A stretch of 53,594 nucleotides of DNA from Syntrophales bacterium (GCA_028712885.1 JAQTPK010000016.1:1-53594); one strand, 5' to 3'. Shown: positions 35,653-43,625, counted from the first letter of the stretch. Notes: generated by a model not told the origin, from the letters alone. Numbers and translations are program-made.

Positions 35653-35901
35653 CTATCCCAGTTTCTTCCTGATCAGGGCGACGGCGTCGCCGATCGTGCC
35701 GATCTTGTCCGCTTCGTCGTCTTCGATGGTCAGCCCGAATACGTCCTCGCACTTGATGATCACGTCCACGAGGCGGGCGGAATTGACTTTCAGGTCGGTG
35801 AGGATGTGCGTATCCCCCGTCGCCTTTTCCAAAAGCGACTGATCTTTCGTATAGGGTTTCAGAATGTTGACCATCTCCTGGAAAATTCTTGCTTCATCCA
35901 T
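35653..35901 (-). CDS. Acyl carrier protein
   Basis: 82 residues, acidic four-helix carrier. The attachment serine is Ser41 in LKVNSARLVDV, where ordinary fatty-acid ACPs have GLDSLD. Asn-Ser-Ala instead of Asp-Ser-Leu is a noticeable departure and fits a dedicated carrier rather than the housekeeping AcpP. The helix IIKCEDVFGLTIEDDEAD after it is standard. It lies 10 bp from the acyltransferase gene. Confidence 0.9.
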   Translation of the reverse strand: MDEARIFQEMVNILKPYTKDQSLLEKATGDTHILTDLKVNSARLVDVIIKCEDVFGLTIEDDEADKIGTIGDAVALIRKKLG

Positions 35902-35955
35902 TTTTTCACTATCCTCCGCTTCTATTCAGATCAGGTTTCATGCATGGTTTCGTAA

Positions 35956-35988
35956 ATTGTCATGCTTCGGCAAGCTCAGCATGACAAT
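35956..35988. repeat. 10-bp hairpin, REP-like element
   Basis: ATTGTCATGC (35956-35965) and GCATGACAAT (35979-35988) pair perfectly around TTCGGCAAGCTCA. Sequences with CTTCGxCAAGCTCAG cores are common dispersed repeats in many bacteria. This is the only copy I noticed in the window. Confidence 0.7.
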
Positions 35989-35993
35989 CCGTC

Positions 35994-36028
35994 TTTCACT
36001 TTTCACTCTTCACTCTTCACTGTTTACT
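35994..36028. repeat. Five 7-nt words overlapping the end of fabF
   Basis: TTTCACT, TTTCACT, CTTCACT, CTTCACT, GTTTACT in exact register. The stop codon (36017-36019) and last residues of the FabF gene lie inside them. Confidence 0.75.
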
Positions 36029-37324
36029 GTTTTCCCATTTGCGGAAAATCAGACAGCTGTTGACGTCTCCGAAGCCGAATCCGGCCTTGACCATAGTCTT
36101 AAGCGCCGGGAAATCCATCGCCTTCTGCGGGATGCGGTCCCGGTAAGGCAGTATATCCGGATGCAGATCCTCGCAATTCAGCGAAGGGTGCAGGAACCCC
36201 CTGTAAAGCTGAAGTATGACCCCGACGCTTTCGATCGCCCCGGCCGCGCCGAGACAATGGCCGATCATCGACTTGGTCGCGTTGATGAACGGAAAGTCCT
36301 CCGGCCCCCTGCCGAGCGCCTCCGACCAGTTTTTTACCTCAGAAGGATCCGCAAACGTCGCCGTCAGATGGCCGTTGATGGCGTCGATATCCCCCGGCCG
36401 GATGCCTCCGTCGGCGATTGCCGCCCGGATGCACCGGCGCACCCCCTCGGGATTCGGCGCGGTGATCGAGCCGCCGTTGCGGTGACCGCCGCAGTTGACC
36501 GCTCCCCCGAGGACTTCGGCGTAAATGCGGGCCCCCCGCGCCAGGGCGCTCTCCAGGCTCTCCAGCAGCAGGACGGCGCCCCCGGAACCGGGGACGAAGC
36601 CGTTGGCTGATTCGCTCATGGGGCGTGAGGCTTCCTGCGGCCTGTCGTTGTATTTTCTGGCAATGACGCGCATGGCGTCAAAACCGCACCAGATGAAGGG
36701 AGAGGCGCCTTCCGATCCCCCCGCCAGGATGCGCTCGGCAAGCCCGGTGCGGATCCGCCACATGGCCTCGACGATCGCTTCCGTCCCGGTGCTGCACGCG
36801 GATGAATTGGACGTGACCTGGTTCCCCAGGGCGAGAAGACCCGCGATCCGGGCGCTGGTTCCGCTGTTCATGACCTGCTCGACAATGCGGCTCCCCAGCC
36901 GCCGCACCATCCCCTGGCTGACCATCGGAACGACTTTGTCCGCAATCGTGTCCATGCCGCCGATTCCCGAGCCGACGATTACGCCGCTGTCCCAGTCGAC
37001 GTCGCTGTCTTCCTCGGGGATATCCATTCCTGCATCGCGCCAGGCGTCGATGGCGGACACGGACGCGTACCCGATATTGTCGTTGATCGACATGATCTTT
37101 TCGTGATCGAAGTATCCCTTGCGGACCGTCTCGAAATCCTGCGGGACCCCTCCTACCTGACAGGCGAAATTCAGATCTTTTAATTGCTGGATGAAGCGGA
37201 TTCCCGACCTCCCCTCGCGCAGGGCCGCTTCGAATTCCTCCAGTCCGTGTCCGTTCGGGGCCACGATGCCCATGCCTGTGACTACGACTCTCCTCCTCTT
37301 TACTTCCAAAGTTTCCTCCCCCAC
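36017..37324 (-). CDS. fabF: Beta-ketoacyl-ACP synthase II-type elongation enzyme
   Basis: 435 residues. The Cys-His-His triad is intact: Cys177 (NSSACSTGTEA), His319 (NGHLTATFADPSEV) and His356 (KSMIGHCLGAAG). The HGT motif after the first His is unusual (HLTAT rather than HGTGT), and the GFGFGDVNSCL loop differs from the usual GFGGTN, so chain selectivity may be special. It condenses malonyl-ACP with acyl-ACP. Frame and last residues run into word repeats at the 3' end. Confidence 0.93.
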   Translation of the reverse strand: MGEETLEVKRRRVVVTGMGIVAPNGHGLEEFEAALREGRSGIRFIQQLKDLNFACQVGGVPQDFETVRKGYFDHEKIMSINDNIGYASVSAIDAWRDAGMDIPEEDSDVDWDSGVIVGSGIGGMDTIADKVVPMVSQGMVRRLGSRIVEQVMNSGTSARIAGLLALGNQVTSNSSACSTGTEAIVEAMWRIRTGLAERILAGGSEGASPFIWCGFDAMRVIARKYNDRPQEASRPMSESANGFVPGSGGAVLLLESLESALARGARIYAEVLGGAVNCGGHRNGGSITAPNPEGVRRCIRAAIADGGIRPGDIDAINGHLTATFADPSEVKNWSEALGRGPEDFPFINATKSMIGHCLGAAGAIESVGVILQLYRGFLHPSLNCEDLHPDILPYRDRIPQKAMDFPALKTMVKAGFGFGDVNSCLIFRKWENSKQ

Positions 37325-37369
37325 CGGAACCGCCGTGCGTCCATGCCGCTGCTTGCCGGTTTCTCTGTT

Positions 37370-37840
37370 TTATGAAGAGACGCCCGCGCCGGACAGGACG
37401 CCCCAGCACACGGTCTCTCCGCTCTCGCGCTCCATGCCGACTTTTGCCTTCAGGCTCCCGCGGCGGAAAAAGATTTTTTCCCCCCTGACGATCACTTTCT
37501 CGCCGGGCGACACGATCCCGGTAAATTCCACATTCTCCGCCAGCGTGAACAGAGTCATGAGCCTGCCCATGTCCTCGGGTTTCATGCCGGCCTGAATCAT
37601 ATTGAGATAAATTCCGAAAGCGACCACCCCGGTCTGGGCCATCGTTTCGATGAGGATGACGCCCGGCGTGATCGGACGGCCCGGAAAATGCCCCCGGTAA
37701 AAATATTCGTCTTCGCGAAAGCGGTATGCGCCCACGATATGCTCCGTGTCGAGCTCGAGAATGCCGCCGATGAACCGGAAGGGATCCTGCTGCGGAACCG
37801 CCGCGAGCACCCGCCGGATCGTTTCCGGATCAGCCGCCAT
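37370..37840 (-). CDS. fabZ: 3-hydroxyacyl-ACP dehydratase, FabZ-like
   Basis: 156-residue hot-dog-fold enzyme. The active-site block YRGHFPGRPITPGVILIE contains His51 and Glu65, the FabZ pair. It removes water from 3-hydroxyacyl-ACP. Its 5' end overlaps fabG by 11 bp, implying translational coupling. A second, FabA-like dehydratase is encoded two genes upstream in the operon. Confidence 0.9.
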   Translation of the reverse strand: MAADPETIRRVLAAVPQQDPFRFIGGILELDTEHIVGAYRFREDEYFYRGHFPGRPITPGVILIETMAQTGVVAFGIYLNMIQAGMKPEDMGRLMTLFTLAENVEFTGIVSPGEKVIVRGEKIFFRRGSLKAKVGMERESGETVCWGVLSGAGVSS

Positions 37841-38558
37841 AAAGACCCCCGTTGACGTGGATCACGGACCCGTTCACGTAGCTCGCTCCGGTTGCGAGAA
37901 AGGAAACGACCTCCGCCACCTCTTCCGGTCTTCCCATCCGGCCCAGCGGGACCCCCGCCAGGATTCTCCGCCTGGCTTCCTCCGGGATCTCTCCCGCCAT
38001 GGCCGTCTCGATCAATCCCGGGGCGACCGAGTTGACCAGGATATTTCGCCCCGACAACTCCTTCGCCAGGGATTTCGTGAAGGCGTCGAGGGCGGCTTTC
38101 TCCATCGTATACGGGATCTGGCCGGCGTTGCCGGAATGGCCGACCACGCTCGAGATGTTGATGATCCTTCCGCTGTTTTTTCTCAGCATGTAAACCCGGA
38201 GGATCCGCTTGGTCAGATACCAGATTCCCTTCATCAGGGCCCTCTGCTCGTCAAACTGCTCCGGCCGCATGGAATTTATGTCGGCGTTGACGGATATGCC
38301 TGCGTTATTGACCAGCACGTCTACCCGCCCCGCTGCGGTTTTTATTTCGTCGAGCATGGCATCGACACCGGCTGTCCCGGCGAGATCGCATTTCAGGAGG
38401 AACCCGTCTGCGACCTCCGCCAGCACGCGGCGGGCGCCGTCTTCGCTGCTCCTGAACTGAATGCCCACGCGGAATCCCGCTTTCGCAAGGGCGCGGCAGC
38501 ATGCGGCGCCTATGCCGGTCCCCCCTCCTGTCACAATCGCCACGGGTTTCCCGCTCAT
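37830..38558 (-). CDS. fabG: 3-oxoacyl-ACP reductase
   Basis: 242-residue short-chain dehydrogenase. TGGGTGIGAA (NADPH loop), NNAGI, and the Ser137-Tyr150-Lys154 set (INISSVVGHSG...PYTMEKAA) are all present. It reduces 3-oxoacyl-ACP. It overlaps the FabA-like gene by 4 bp and the FabZ-like gene by 11 bp. Confidence 0.93.
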   Translation of the reverse strand: MSGKPVAIVTGGGTGIGAACCRALAKAGFRVGIQFRSSEDGARRVLAEVADGFLLKCDLAGTAGVDAMLDEIKTAAGRVDVLVNNAGISVNADINSMRPEQFDEQRALMKGIWYLTKRILRVYMLRKNSGRIINISSVVGHSGNAGQIPYTMEKAALDAFTKSLAKELSGRNILVNSVAPGLIETAMAGEIPEEARRRILAGVPLGRMGRPEEVAEVVSFLATGASYVNGSVIHVNGGLYGG

Positions 38559-39154
38559 TCTCCGCCTCTCATCATCCCGCCCACGGAATTGGGAGACCTC
38601 TTAGGATAGTCCTTGTAGGCGATTCGCCGGAACACGCCGGTGCGGGCCTCCTTAATCGTCATGATCATCTCGCCGTCCACCGAAACCAGCCCGTCTGCGA
38701 TGACGATGCTTGCCCCGGAATCGCGCAGCTGCGCGTAGCGCCTGACGTTCACCTCGTAGCGGACGGTGCGGTTGTACGGCCGGATCTGCCCGTTGAAAGA
38801 CACCTCGCCGCACCCGAGCGCCCTGCCGGTACCGAGCGCGCCGCGCCACACGCAGTAGAAGCCGAGGAGCTGCCATACCGCGTCAACGGCAAGGCAGCCC
38901 GGAGAAACCGGGTCCCCCGGCATGTGGCACTGGAAATACCAGGCATCGAGACGCACATCGAGCTCCGCCGAAATCGATCCCTGGCGTCCCTCGCTTCTGA
39001 TGGACAGGATCCGGTCCATCATGAGCAGGGGAGGAGAAGGCAGGTGGGCGTCGAATTCCCCCGGGGGATCCGAAACGAGCGTCCCATAAGAAAAGGCGAG
39101 CAGCTCGGAAAGGTCGAACCGGTCCCGCTTCCTGAATTCTTCATAAGTCATCAT
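38555..39154 (-). CDS. fabA: FabA-like 3-hydroxyacyl-ACP dehydratase/isomerase
   Basis: 199 residues, a little longer than FabA (about 171). CHMPGDPVSPGCLAVDAVWQLLGFY holds His77 and Asp91, and GRALGCGEVSFNGQI matches FabA. The His/Asp pair (not His/Glu) marks the FabA rather than the FabZ branch, whose members can isomerise trans-2 to cis-3 enoyl-ACP. This suggests that an unsaturated chain can be made here. It overlaps fabH and fabG by 4 bp each. Confidence 0.9.
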   Translation of the reverse strand: MMTYEEFRKRDRFDLSELLAFSYGTLVSDPPGEFDAHLPSPPLLMMDRILSIRSEGRQGSISAELDVRLDAWYFQCHMPGDPVSPGCLAVDAVWQLLGFYCVWRGALGTGRALGCGEVSFNGQIRPYNRTVRYEVNVRRYAQLRDSGASIVIADGLVSVDGEMIMTIKEARTGVFRRIAYKDYPKRSPNSVGGMMRGGE

Positions 39155-40146
39155 AGTTCTTCATCCACTCTCAGCAGCATTTGCGTCCAGGTCAGGCCGG
39201 CTCCCACCAGCGCCACCGCGACATGCATGCCCGGTTTCAGGTCGTCCCAATGCCGGCTGAGGACGCCGGGAGCGCCCGCGCTCGCGGTATTTCCGAAATC
39301 GGCCACGTTGTACCAGTGATTGCTCTCGTCGAGATTGCACCGCTCGCAGACCGTAATCAGCATTCCCATGTTCGCCTGGTGGCCGACGAACTTGAACCGG
39401 TCCGAGTTCATTCCCGACAGGGATTTCAGAACCCGCAGCGACTCCGTCGTCTTCCGGATCGCGAAGCCCTGCACCGCATTGCCGTCCTGCCGGAAAAAAC
39501 CGAGCCTGGGCACGTTGACTTTCGCCCAGGACAGCGGCTGGGACTCTATGCGGCAGTCGGTGAAGCGCATCCGGGACGGAACCGACGCGGACACGACCGC
39601 CGCCGAGGTGCCGTCGCCGAAAAGGGGGGCCGAAGCCCGGTCGGAATAGTCGATGCAGCGAGTGAAGTTTTCCGGATTAACGACCAGCACGAACGGCGGG
39701 AGAGCCTCCGGCTTCATGGCGGAGAGGAAATGAATCTGCATGCCGAAGCTCGTGCAGGCCGAATTAAGATCGAAACAGGGAACTTCCAGCCCCAGCTCTC
39801 CGGCGATGGTCGCCGCCTCCGCCGGCGAAACGTTGTCGGGGACCGAGCTTCCCGATACCACCAGCCCGATGTCCCGAAGCTGCAGCCCCGCTCTCTCGAC
39901 GGCCATTCTCGCCGCGGCCGCCCCCGTCCGGGCGTTAGAATAAATCCCCGCCTCGAACGCCTCCCGCGGATTTCTGTTGCGGGTCGTACGGATATAGTCC
40001 AGCGGCAGGCACGTGCACCGGGTGCGGATCCCCACCCGCTCCAGTATCCATTCCTCGCTGCAGCCGATGTCCAGCTCTTCCAGGAACCGGTTGGTTATTA
40101 CATTCTCGGGATAGAAATGCCCGAGTCCATGGAGATACAACATCAA
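39151..40146 (-). CDS. fabH: 3-oxoacyl-ACP synthase III (KAS III)
   Basis: 331 residues. Cys131 (NSACTSFG), His256 (GHQANMG) and Asn286 (DFGNTASAG) form the KAS III triad. It starts chains from an acyl-CoA primer. The segment after residue 40 (RTRCTCLPLDYIRTTRNRNPREAF) is longer than in E. coli FabH, so the primer may not be acetyl-CoA. GAGGT lies before the ATG. A word repeat separates it from the acyl-CoA dehydrogenase gene. Confidence 0.9.
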   Translation of the reverse strand: MMLYLHGLGHFYPENVITNRFLEELDIGCSEEWILERVGIRTRCTCLPLDYIRTTRNRNPREAFEAGIYSNARTGAAAARMAVERAGLQLRDIGLVVSGSSVPDNVSPAEAATIAGELGLEVPCFDLNSACTSFGMQIHFLSAMKPEALPPFVLVVNPENFTRCIDYSDRASAPLFGDGTSAAVVSASVPSRMRFTDCRIESQPLSWAKVNVPRLGFFRQDGNAVQGFAIRKTTESLRVLKSLSGMNSDRFKFVGHQANMGMLITVCERCNLDESNHWYNVADFGNTASAGAPGVLSRHWDDLKPGMHVAVALVGAGLTWTQMLLRVDEEL

Positions 40147-40165
40147 AAATACCTCGCTGAAAAAC

Positions 40166-40259
40166 AGGCTAAAGGCAAAGGGCTAAAGGGAATAGCAGAG
40201 GAGAGAAATTCCGGAGCTTTCTTTGGCCTTTTGCCCTGAGCCTTTAGCCTTCAGCCCGA
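40166..40259. repeat. Heptamer-word inverted repeat inside the lipid operon
   Basis: Left words AGGCTAA, AGGCAAA, GGGCTAA, AGGGAAT (40166-40193). Right words GGCCTTT, TGCCCTG, AGCCTTT, AGCCTTC, AGCCCGA (40225-40259). Arms are complementary at about 21 of 26 positions. Same word class as 20981-21127. Confidence 0.78.
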
Positions 40260-40276
40260 GCGCTCGGATATCGCAT

Positions 40277-41449
40277 TCAGACCAGCTCGCGGCCTATTAT
40301 CATATCCTGCACCTCGCGCACGCCCTCGTAGATGTCGATGATATGGGCGTCCCGCACCAGCTTGGATATCTCGTATTCGGACATGAAACCGTACCCCCCA
40401 TGGAGATGCAGGCCCTCGTTCGCACAGAAAAGGGCGGCTTCCGCTGCGACATTTTTCGCCAGGGAGGCGTAAACTCCCCTGTTCGGCGCCCTTTCCTGCA
40501 CCTTGCAGGCCGCCTGCAACAGGGCCATTCTGGAAAGCTCAACTTTTTTCCACATTTTTACGATGGCATCCCGCGCCACCGGGAGGTCGCATATCCTCTG
40601 CCCGAACTGTTTCCGCTCCTTCGTGTATTCGAGCGTCACATCGAATGCGCGCCGCGCCAGGCCCACTCCGATCGCCGCCACCATCGGCCGCGCGTAATCG
40701 AGGACGTCGATGACGTACTTGAATCCCTGGCGCCTGTCCCCGATCACCTGCTCGTCGCGGATCAGGACGTCCTCGAAAGTCACGCTGGCGGTGTTGGAAA
40801 GCCTCTGACCCAGCTTGTCTTCGGGATTTCCCAGAACGATCCTGCCTCCGCGCGCCGCCGATATTTCGTTTCCCCGCCGGGAATCGTTTTCGACGGGGAC
40901 GATCACGCAAGAGAGAAGATTGGCGCCCGGTTTCCCGAGTTTGCAGAAAACGGTATACTGGGAGGCGAACGACGCGTTCGTGATAAAGCACTTCGTTCCG
41001 TTGAGGATATAGCCCTGGTCCGTTTTCCGGATGAAGGAGGTCATGGACGAATTGTCCGAACCGGCGTTGGGCTCCGTCAGGCAGAAAGATGCCAGCAGAG
41101 GCGCATCCGTGAACGGCTTCAGAAATTCCTGCTGCTGGGACCCGGTCCCGTGCTGCGCGATGACAACGTTCGCCAGGTCGTTGCACATGGCCGACGTGGA
41201 TATTCCCGTATCCCCGTAAGACAGCTCCTCGATGATCAGGGCCGTTGAGACGGGATCTATTTCAAATCCCTTGACGGATTCGGGAATGCTCAGGTTGAGG
41301 ATCCCGGCCTCCCAGGCCTTTTTGATGATGCGCCGGGGGAATTCGTGCTTTTTTTCGAGCTCGAGAATATGGGGCAGGATTTCGTTGCGCACGAATTTCC
41401 TCACCATATCCACATAGCTCTGCTGATTTTCGTTCAGGTTGAAATCCAT
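40277..41449 (-). CDS. Acyl-CoA dehydrogenase family flavoenzyme
   Basis: 390 residues with the full three-domain acyl-CoA dehydrogenase fold: CLTEPNAGSDNSSM and CFITNASFA (FAD region), KERKQFGQRICD and GLHLHGGYGFMSEYE. Catalytic base Glu375 sits in DIYEGVREVQ, the MCAD position. Inside an ACP-dependent operon it may oxidise or reduce acyl-ACP, as related enzymes do in antibiotic clusters, rather than acting in beta-oxidation; no electron-transfer-flavoprotein genes are nearby. CAGGAGAAG precedes the ATG. Confidence 0.92.
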   Translation of the reverse strand: MDFNLNENQQSYVDMVRKFVRNEILPHILELEKKHEFPRRIIKKAWEAGILNLSIPESVKGFEIDPVSTALIIEELSYGDTGISTSAMCNDLANVVIAQHGTGSQQQEFLKPFTDAPLLASFCLTEPNAGSDNSSMTSFIRKTDQGYILNGTKCFITNASFASQYTVFCKLGKPGANLLSCVIVPVENDSRRGNEISAARGGRIVLGNPEDKLGQRLSNTASVTFEDVLIRDEQVIGDRRQGFKYVIDVLDYARPMVAAIGVGLARRAFDVTLEYTKERKQFGQRICDLPVARDAIVKMWKKVELSRMALLQAACKVQERAPNRGVYASLAKNVAAEAALFCANEGLHLHGGYGFMSEYEISKLVRDAHIIDIYEGVREVQDMIIGRELV

Positions 41450-41464
41450 TTCTTCTCCTGATCC

Positions 41465-42397
41465 TCAGGCCGCCTCGAAAAGCCTGCGGGCTGCCGACAG
41501 GGTCGTTATCGAACGACAATCAATTCCGATTGTGCGAAAGAACTCTTTCAGCGGCCTGCTCGGCCCGATCTCGTAAACGGTTTTCGCGGACGAAGCCAGC
41601 CGGATCATGTTGTCTTTCCAGTTGACCGTATTGCTCAGCTGCAGCACCAGCCTCTCCCTCAACTCTCCCGCGCTGTCCGAATGGAATCCGCCGGTAAAAT
41701 TCGAGGTCACCCGGACGGCTTTTTCCGCTTCAATATTGCCGAGCGACTGGAGGGTCTCTTCGAAAGGCTCCTCGATCGGGCCCATGAAGCGGCTGTGAAA
41801 AGGCGCGCTGACGTTGAGCGGGACGAACCGGAACGCCTCGCCGCCGAACCAGGCGGAAAACCTTTTCTGCGCTTCCGGCATGGCGCCGGCGTCTCCGCTG
41901 ACGACGATCTGATTCATCGAATTCACGTTCGCCAGGTCTATGGGAAGCCCGTTGAGGGCGGAGCGCACCCGGAGGGGATCGATCCCTTCCGCTATTACCG
42001 CCGACATCCCGCCGAGCCCGACAGGCGCCGCGTCCTGCATGAGGCGGCCGCGCACGTGCACGACCCGGAGGGCCTCGGCCAGGGGGATCACCCCGGCCGC
42101 CACAAGGGCGGTGAACTCGCCGAGACTGTGGCCCCCGAAGAGGCCGGGAGAAAAACCGTACATGGCCCAGAGTCCCCTGAGCATGGCGATCTCCGTCGTC
42201 AGGATACAGGGCTGCGTGAACTCGGTCAGGTCCAGGCGCTCGTTTTCATCGAAGCACATCCCCGCAATATCCAGGCCGAGGACATCCGAAGCCTCTTCGT
42301 AAACGCGGCGGCTCTCCGGGATGCTTTCGAAAAAATCTCTTCCCATCCCGGGACGCTGCGATCCCTGTCCGGGGAATACTGCGGCTATATGACTCAT
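41465..42397 (-). CDS. fabD: Malonyl-CoA:ACP transacylase
   Basis: 310 residues. PGQGSQRPGMG at the N terminus, nucleophile Ser91 in GGHSLGEFTAL, and His201 in NVSAPFHSRFM. It loads malonyl onto the carrier. First gene of the operon. GGAGG lies 6 bases before the ATG. A perfect palindrome followed by U6 (42426-42445) lies only 29 bp further upstream. Confidence 0.95.
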   Translation of the reverse strand: MSHIAAVFPGQGSQRPGMGRDFFESIPESRRVYEEASDVLGLDIAGMCFDENERLDLTEFTQPCILTTEIAMLRGLWAMYGFSPGLFGGHSLGEFTALVAAGVIPLAEALRVVHVRGRLMQDAAPVGLGGMSAVIAEGIDPLRVRSALNGLPIDLANVNSMNQIVVSGDAGAMPEAQKRFSAWFGGEAFRFVPLNVSAPFHSRFMGPIEEPFEETLQSLGNIEAEKAVRVTSNFTGGFHSDSAGELRERLVLQLSNTVNWKDNMIRLASSAKTVYEIGPSRPLKEFFRTIGIDCRSITTLSAARRLFEAA

Positions 42398-42425
42398 TGA
42401 CGGCCTCCGATCCGTATCCTTGGCG

Positions 42426-42445
42426 AAAAAACCGGCTTAAGCCGG
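42426..42445 (-). terminator. Palindrome plus U6 in the fabD leader
   Basis: CCGGCTTAAGCCGG (42432-42445) is a perfect palindrome; on the minus strand it is followed directly by six T, the form of an intrinsic terminator. It lies between the upstream HDAC-like gene and fabD, 29 bp before the fabD start, so it may end the former or attenuate the latter. It could alternatively be a repressor operator. Confidence 0.6.
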
Positions 42446-42560
42446 AGCACTCTCCTCAAAGCACGATCCATGCCACTCCAAAGTATTTCTCTCTGCATGC
42501 AAGTAGCTGAATGTTAAAGTGTTATTTCAACGGAAAAAACGGCGGAGCATAAAAGGGGGA

Positions 42561-42598
42561 TGAAAAAAGGAAAGGCCCTTTCGCAGTGCGAAAAGGCC
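42561..42598 (-). terminator. Hairpin downstream of the HDAC-like gene
   Basis: GGCCCTTTCGC and GCGAAAAGGCC (42574-42598) form an 11-bp stem with one mismatch and a 3-nt loop. On the minus strand a T-rich stretch (TTTCCTTTTTTCA) follows. Likely terminator of the HDAC-like gene. Confidence 0.55.
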
Positions 42599-42721
42599 TA
42601 CGCACTTTTCACCGCATAAAAAAAGAAGTTGAGAGGTCAGGAGGCCTTATCAATTAAGTTCATATTTCAATATTCTCCTGTTCCTCGATCAGACAGCCTG
42701 CAGGGAGACTGAACCCTGGAC

Positions 42722-43465
42722 TTATTTTTCCATTCCCTTCAGGAGCGAAAGGCAATTTTTCCCGAGAACGGAGTGGTTGTATCCCCCCTCGAGGATCGCG
42801 AAATAGCCGGCATTGCAGCGCTCGGCTGCTTCCCGGACCATCTGCCCGATTTTAGTATAATCTTCGTACGCCAGCACTCCGCCCCAATCTTCCCTGGCGT
42901 AATCGAAGCCCGCCGAGATGCCGATAATGTCCATTTCCGAAGCGGCCAGGGCTTTCTCAACCTGCTTCAGGAAATCTCCGCGTGACGATGAGGAAGGATT
43001 ATGGATTTCCACGAAACCGGATGAACCCAGGATATTGACGGTGCCGTCACCGAAATGAAGGTCGAAATCCAGCACCAGAGCCTTCTTGATTTCTCCTTCT
43101 TTCTTGAGCTTCTTGAGAGCGACAGCCATGTTGTTGTAGAAGCAGAACCCCCACGAGCTGTTCGCCGACGCGTGGTGGCCGGGAGGACGGATCAGCGCGA
43201 AGCATGGTTCCTTCAGTCCTATCTTTGCGGCCTGTATCGCCCCGCCTGCCGCCAGAGAGGCTATGTCGTGGATCCCCATTCTTTTTACTTCGTTGATATG
43301 GTACTGGGTATGACACAGCGCGACATCTTCTTCCGCCGCCGGCTTTGCTTTTACAAAAGTGACGTGATCCTTTATTTCCTCGTAAATCGCCTCTATCCGC
43401 CCCTCCGCCGCCGCAGGATCCATCGTATACACCTGGTTGAAATCGGAATGGTAAACGACTTTCAC
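42722..43465 (-). CDS. Histone deacetylase/acetoin-utilisation family protein
   Basis: 247 residues, shorter than the usual 300-plus. RPPGHHA (His97, His98), DFDLHFGDGT (Asp135 and His137 at the zinc position), GFDYARED and LEGGY are the deacetylase motifs. The second His of the common DVHHGNG is Phe here. Bacterial members hydrolyse acetyl-lysine or acetylpolyamines. The start is GTG with GGAGGAGA upstream. Whether it belongs to the lipid operon is doubtful given two terminator-like stems between them. Confidence 0.88.
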   Translation of the reverse strand: MKVVYHSDFNQVYTMDPAAAEGRIEAIYEEIKDHVTFVKAKPAAEEDVALCHTQYHINEVKRMGIHDIASLAAGGAIQAAKIGLKEPCFALIRPPGHHASANSSWGFCFYNNMAVALKKLKKEGEIKKALVLDFDLHFGDGTVNILGSSGFVEIHNPSSSSRGDFLKQVEKALAASEMDIIGISAGFDYAREDWGGVLAYEDYTKIGQMVREAAERCNAGYFAILEGGYNHSVLGKNCLSLLKGMEK

Positions 43466-43598
43466 GATCTCTCCTCCATCTCAAAGTTAACTGTAAATTT
43501 TTCACCAATTTTCGATTTCCGGCTTCGGCGATCCGGAACAACTCACAGTTTGAACCTGTAGGATTTCAATGGTTTTGTCAAGGTAAAACATAGTTCGG

Positions 43599-43625
43599 GC
43601 GGGAAAGGCGGGACGTGCGGGAAAG
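43599..43625. repeat. Three 9-nt words
   Basis: GCGGGAAAG, GCGGGACGT, GCGGGAAAG in exact register in the gap before ppdK. The word resembles the 9-nt unit at 23474-23506. Confidence 0.65.

Larger units (their letters stand above)
42398..42721. other. 324-bp gap ahead of the lipid operon
   Basis: No gene found. It holds two stem structures relevant to the minus strand (42426-42445 and 42561-42598) and AT-rich sequence around 42600-42700. No clear promoter was found by eye. Confidence 0.5.

Noticed and set aside
35956-35988. Terminator for the fabF gene
   Set aside because: The stem is perfect but lacks a T run on the minus strand, and the operon continues into the ACP gene. It fits a dispersed REP-like element better.
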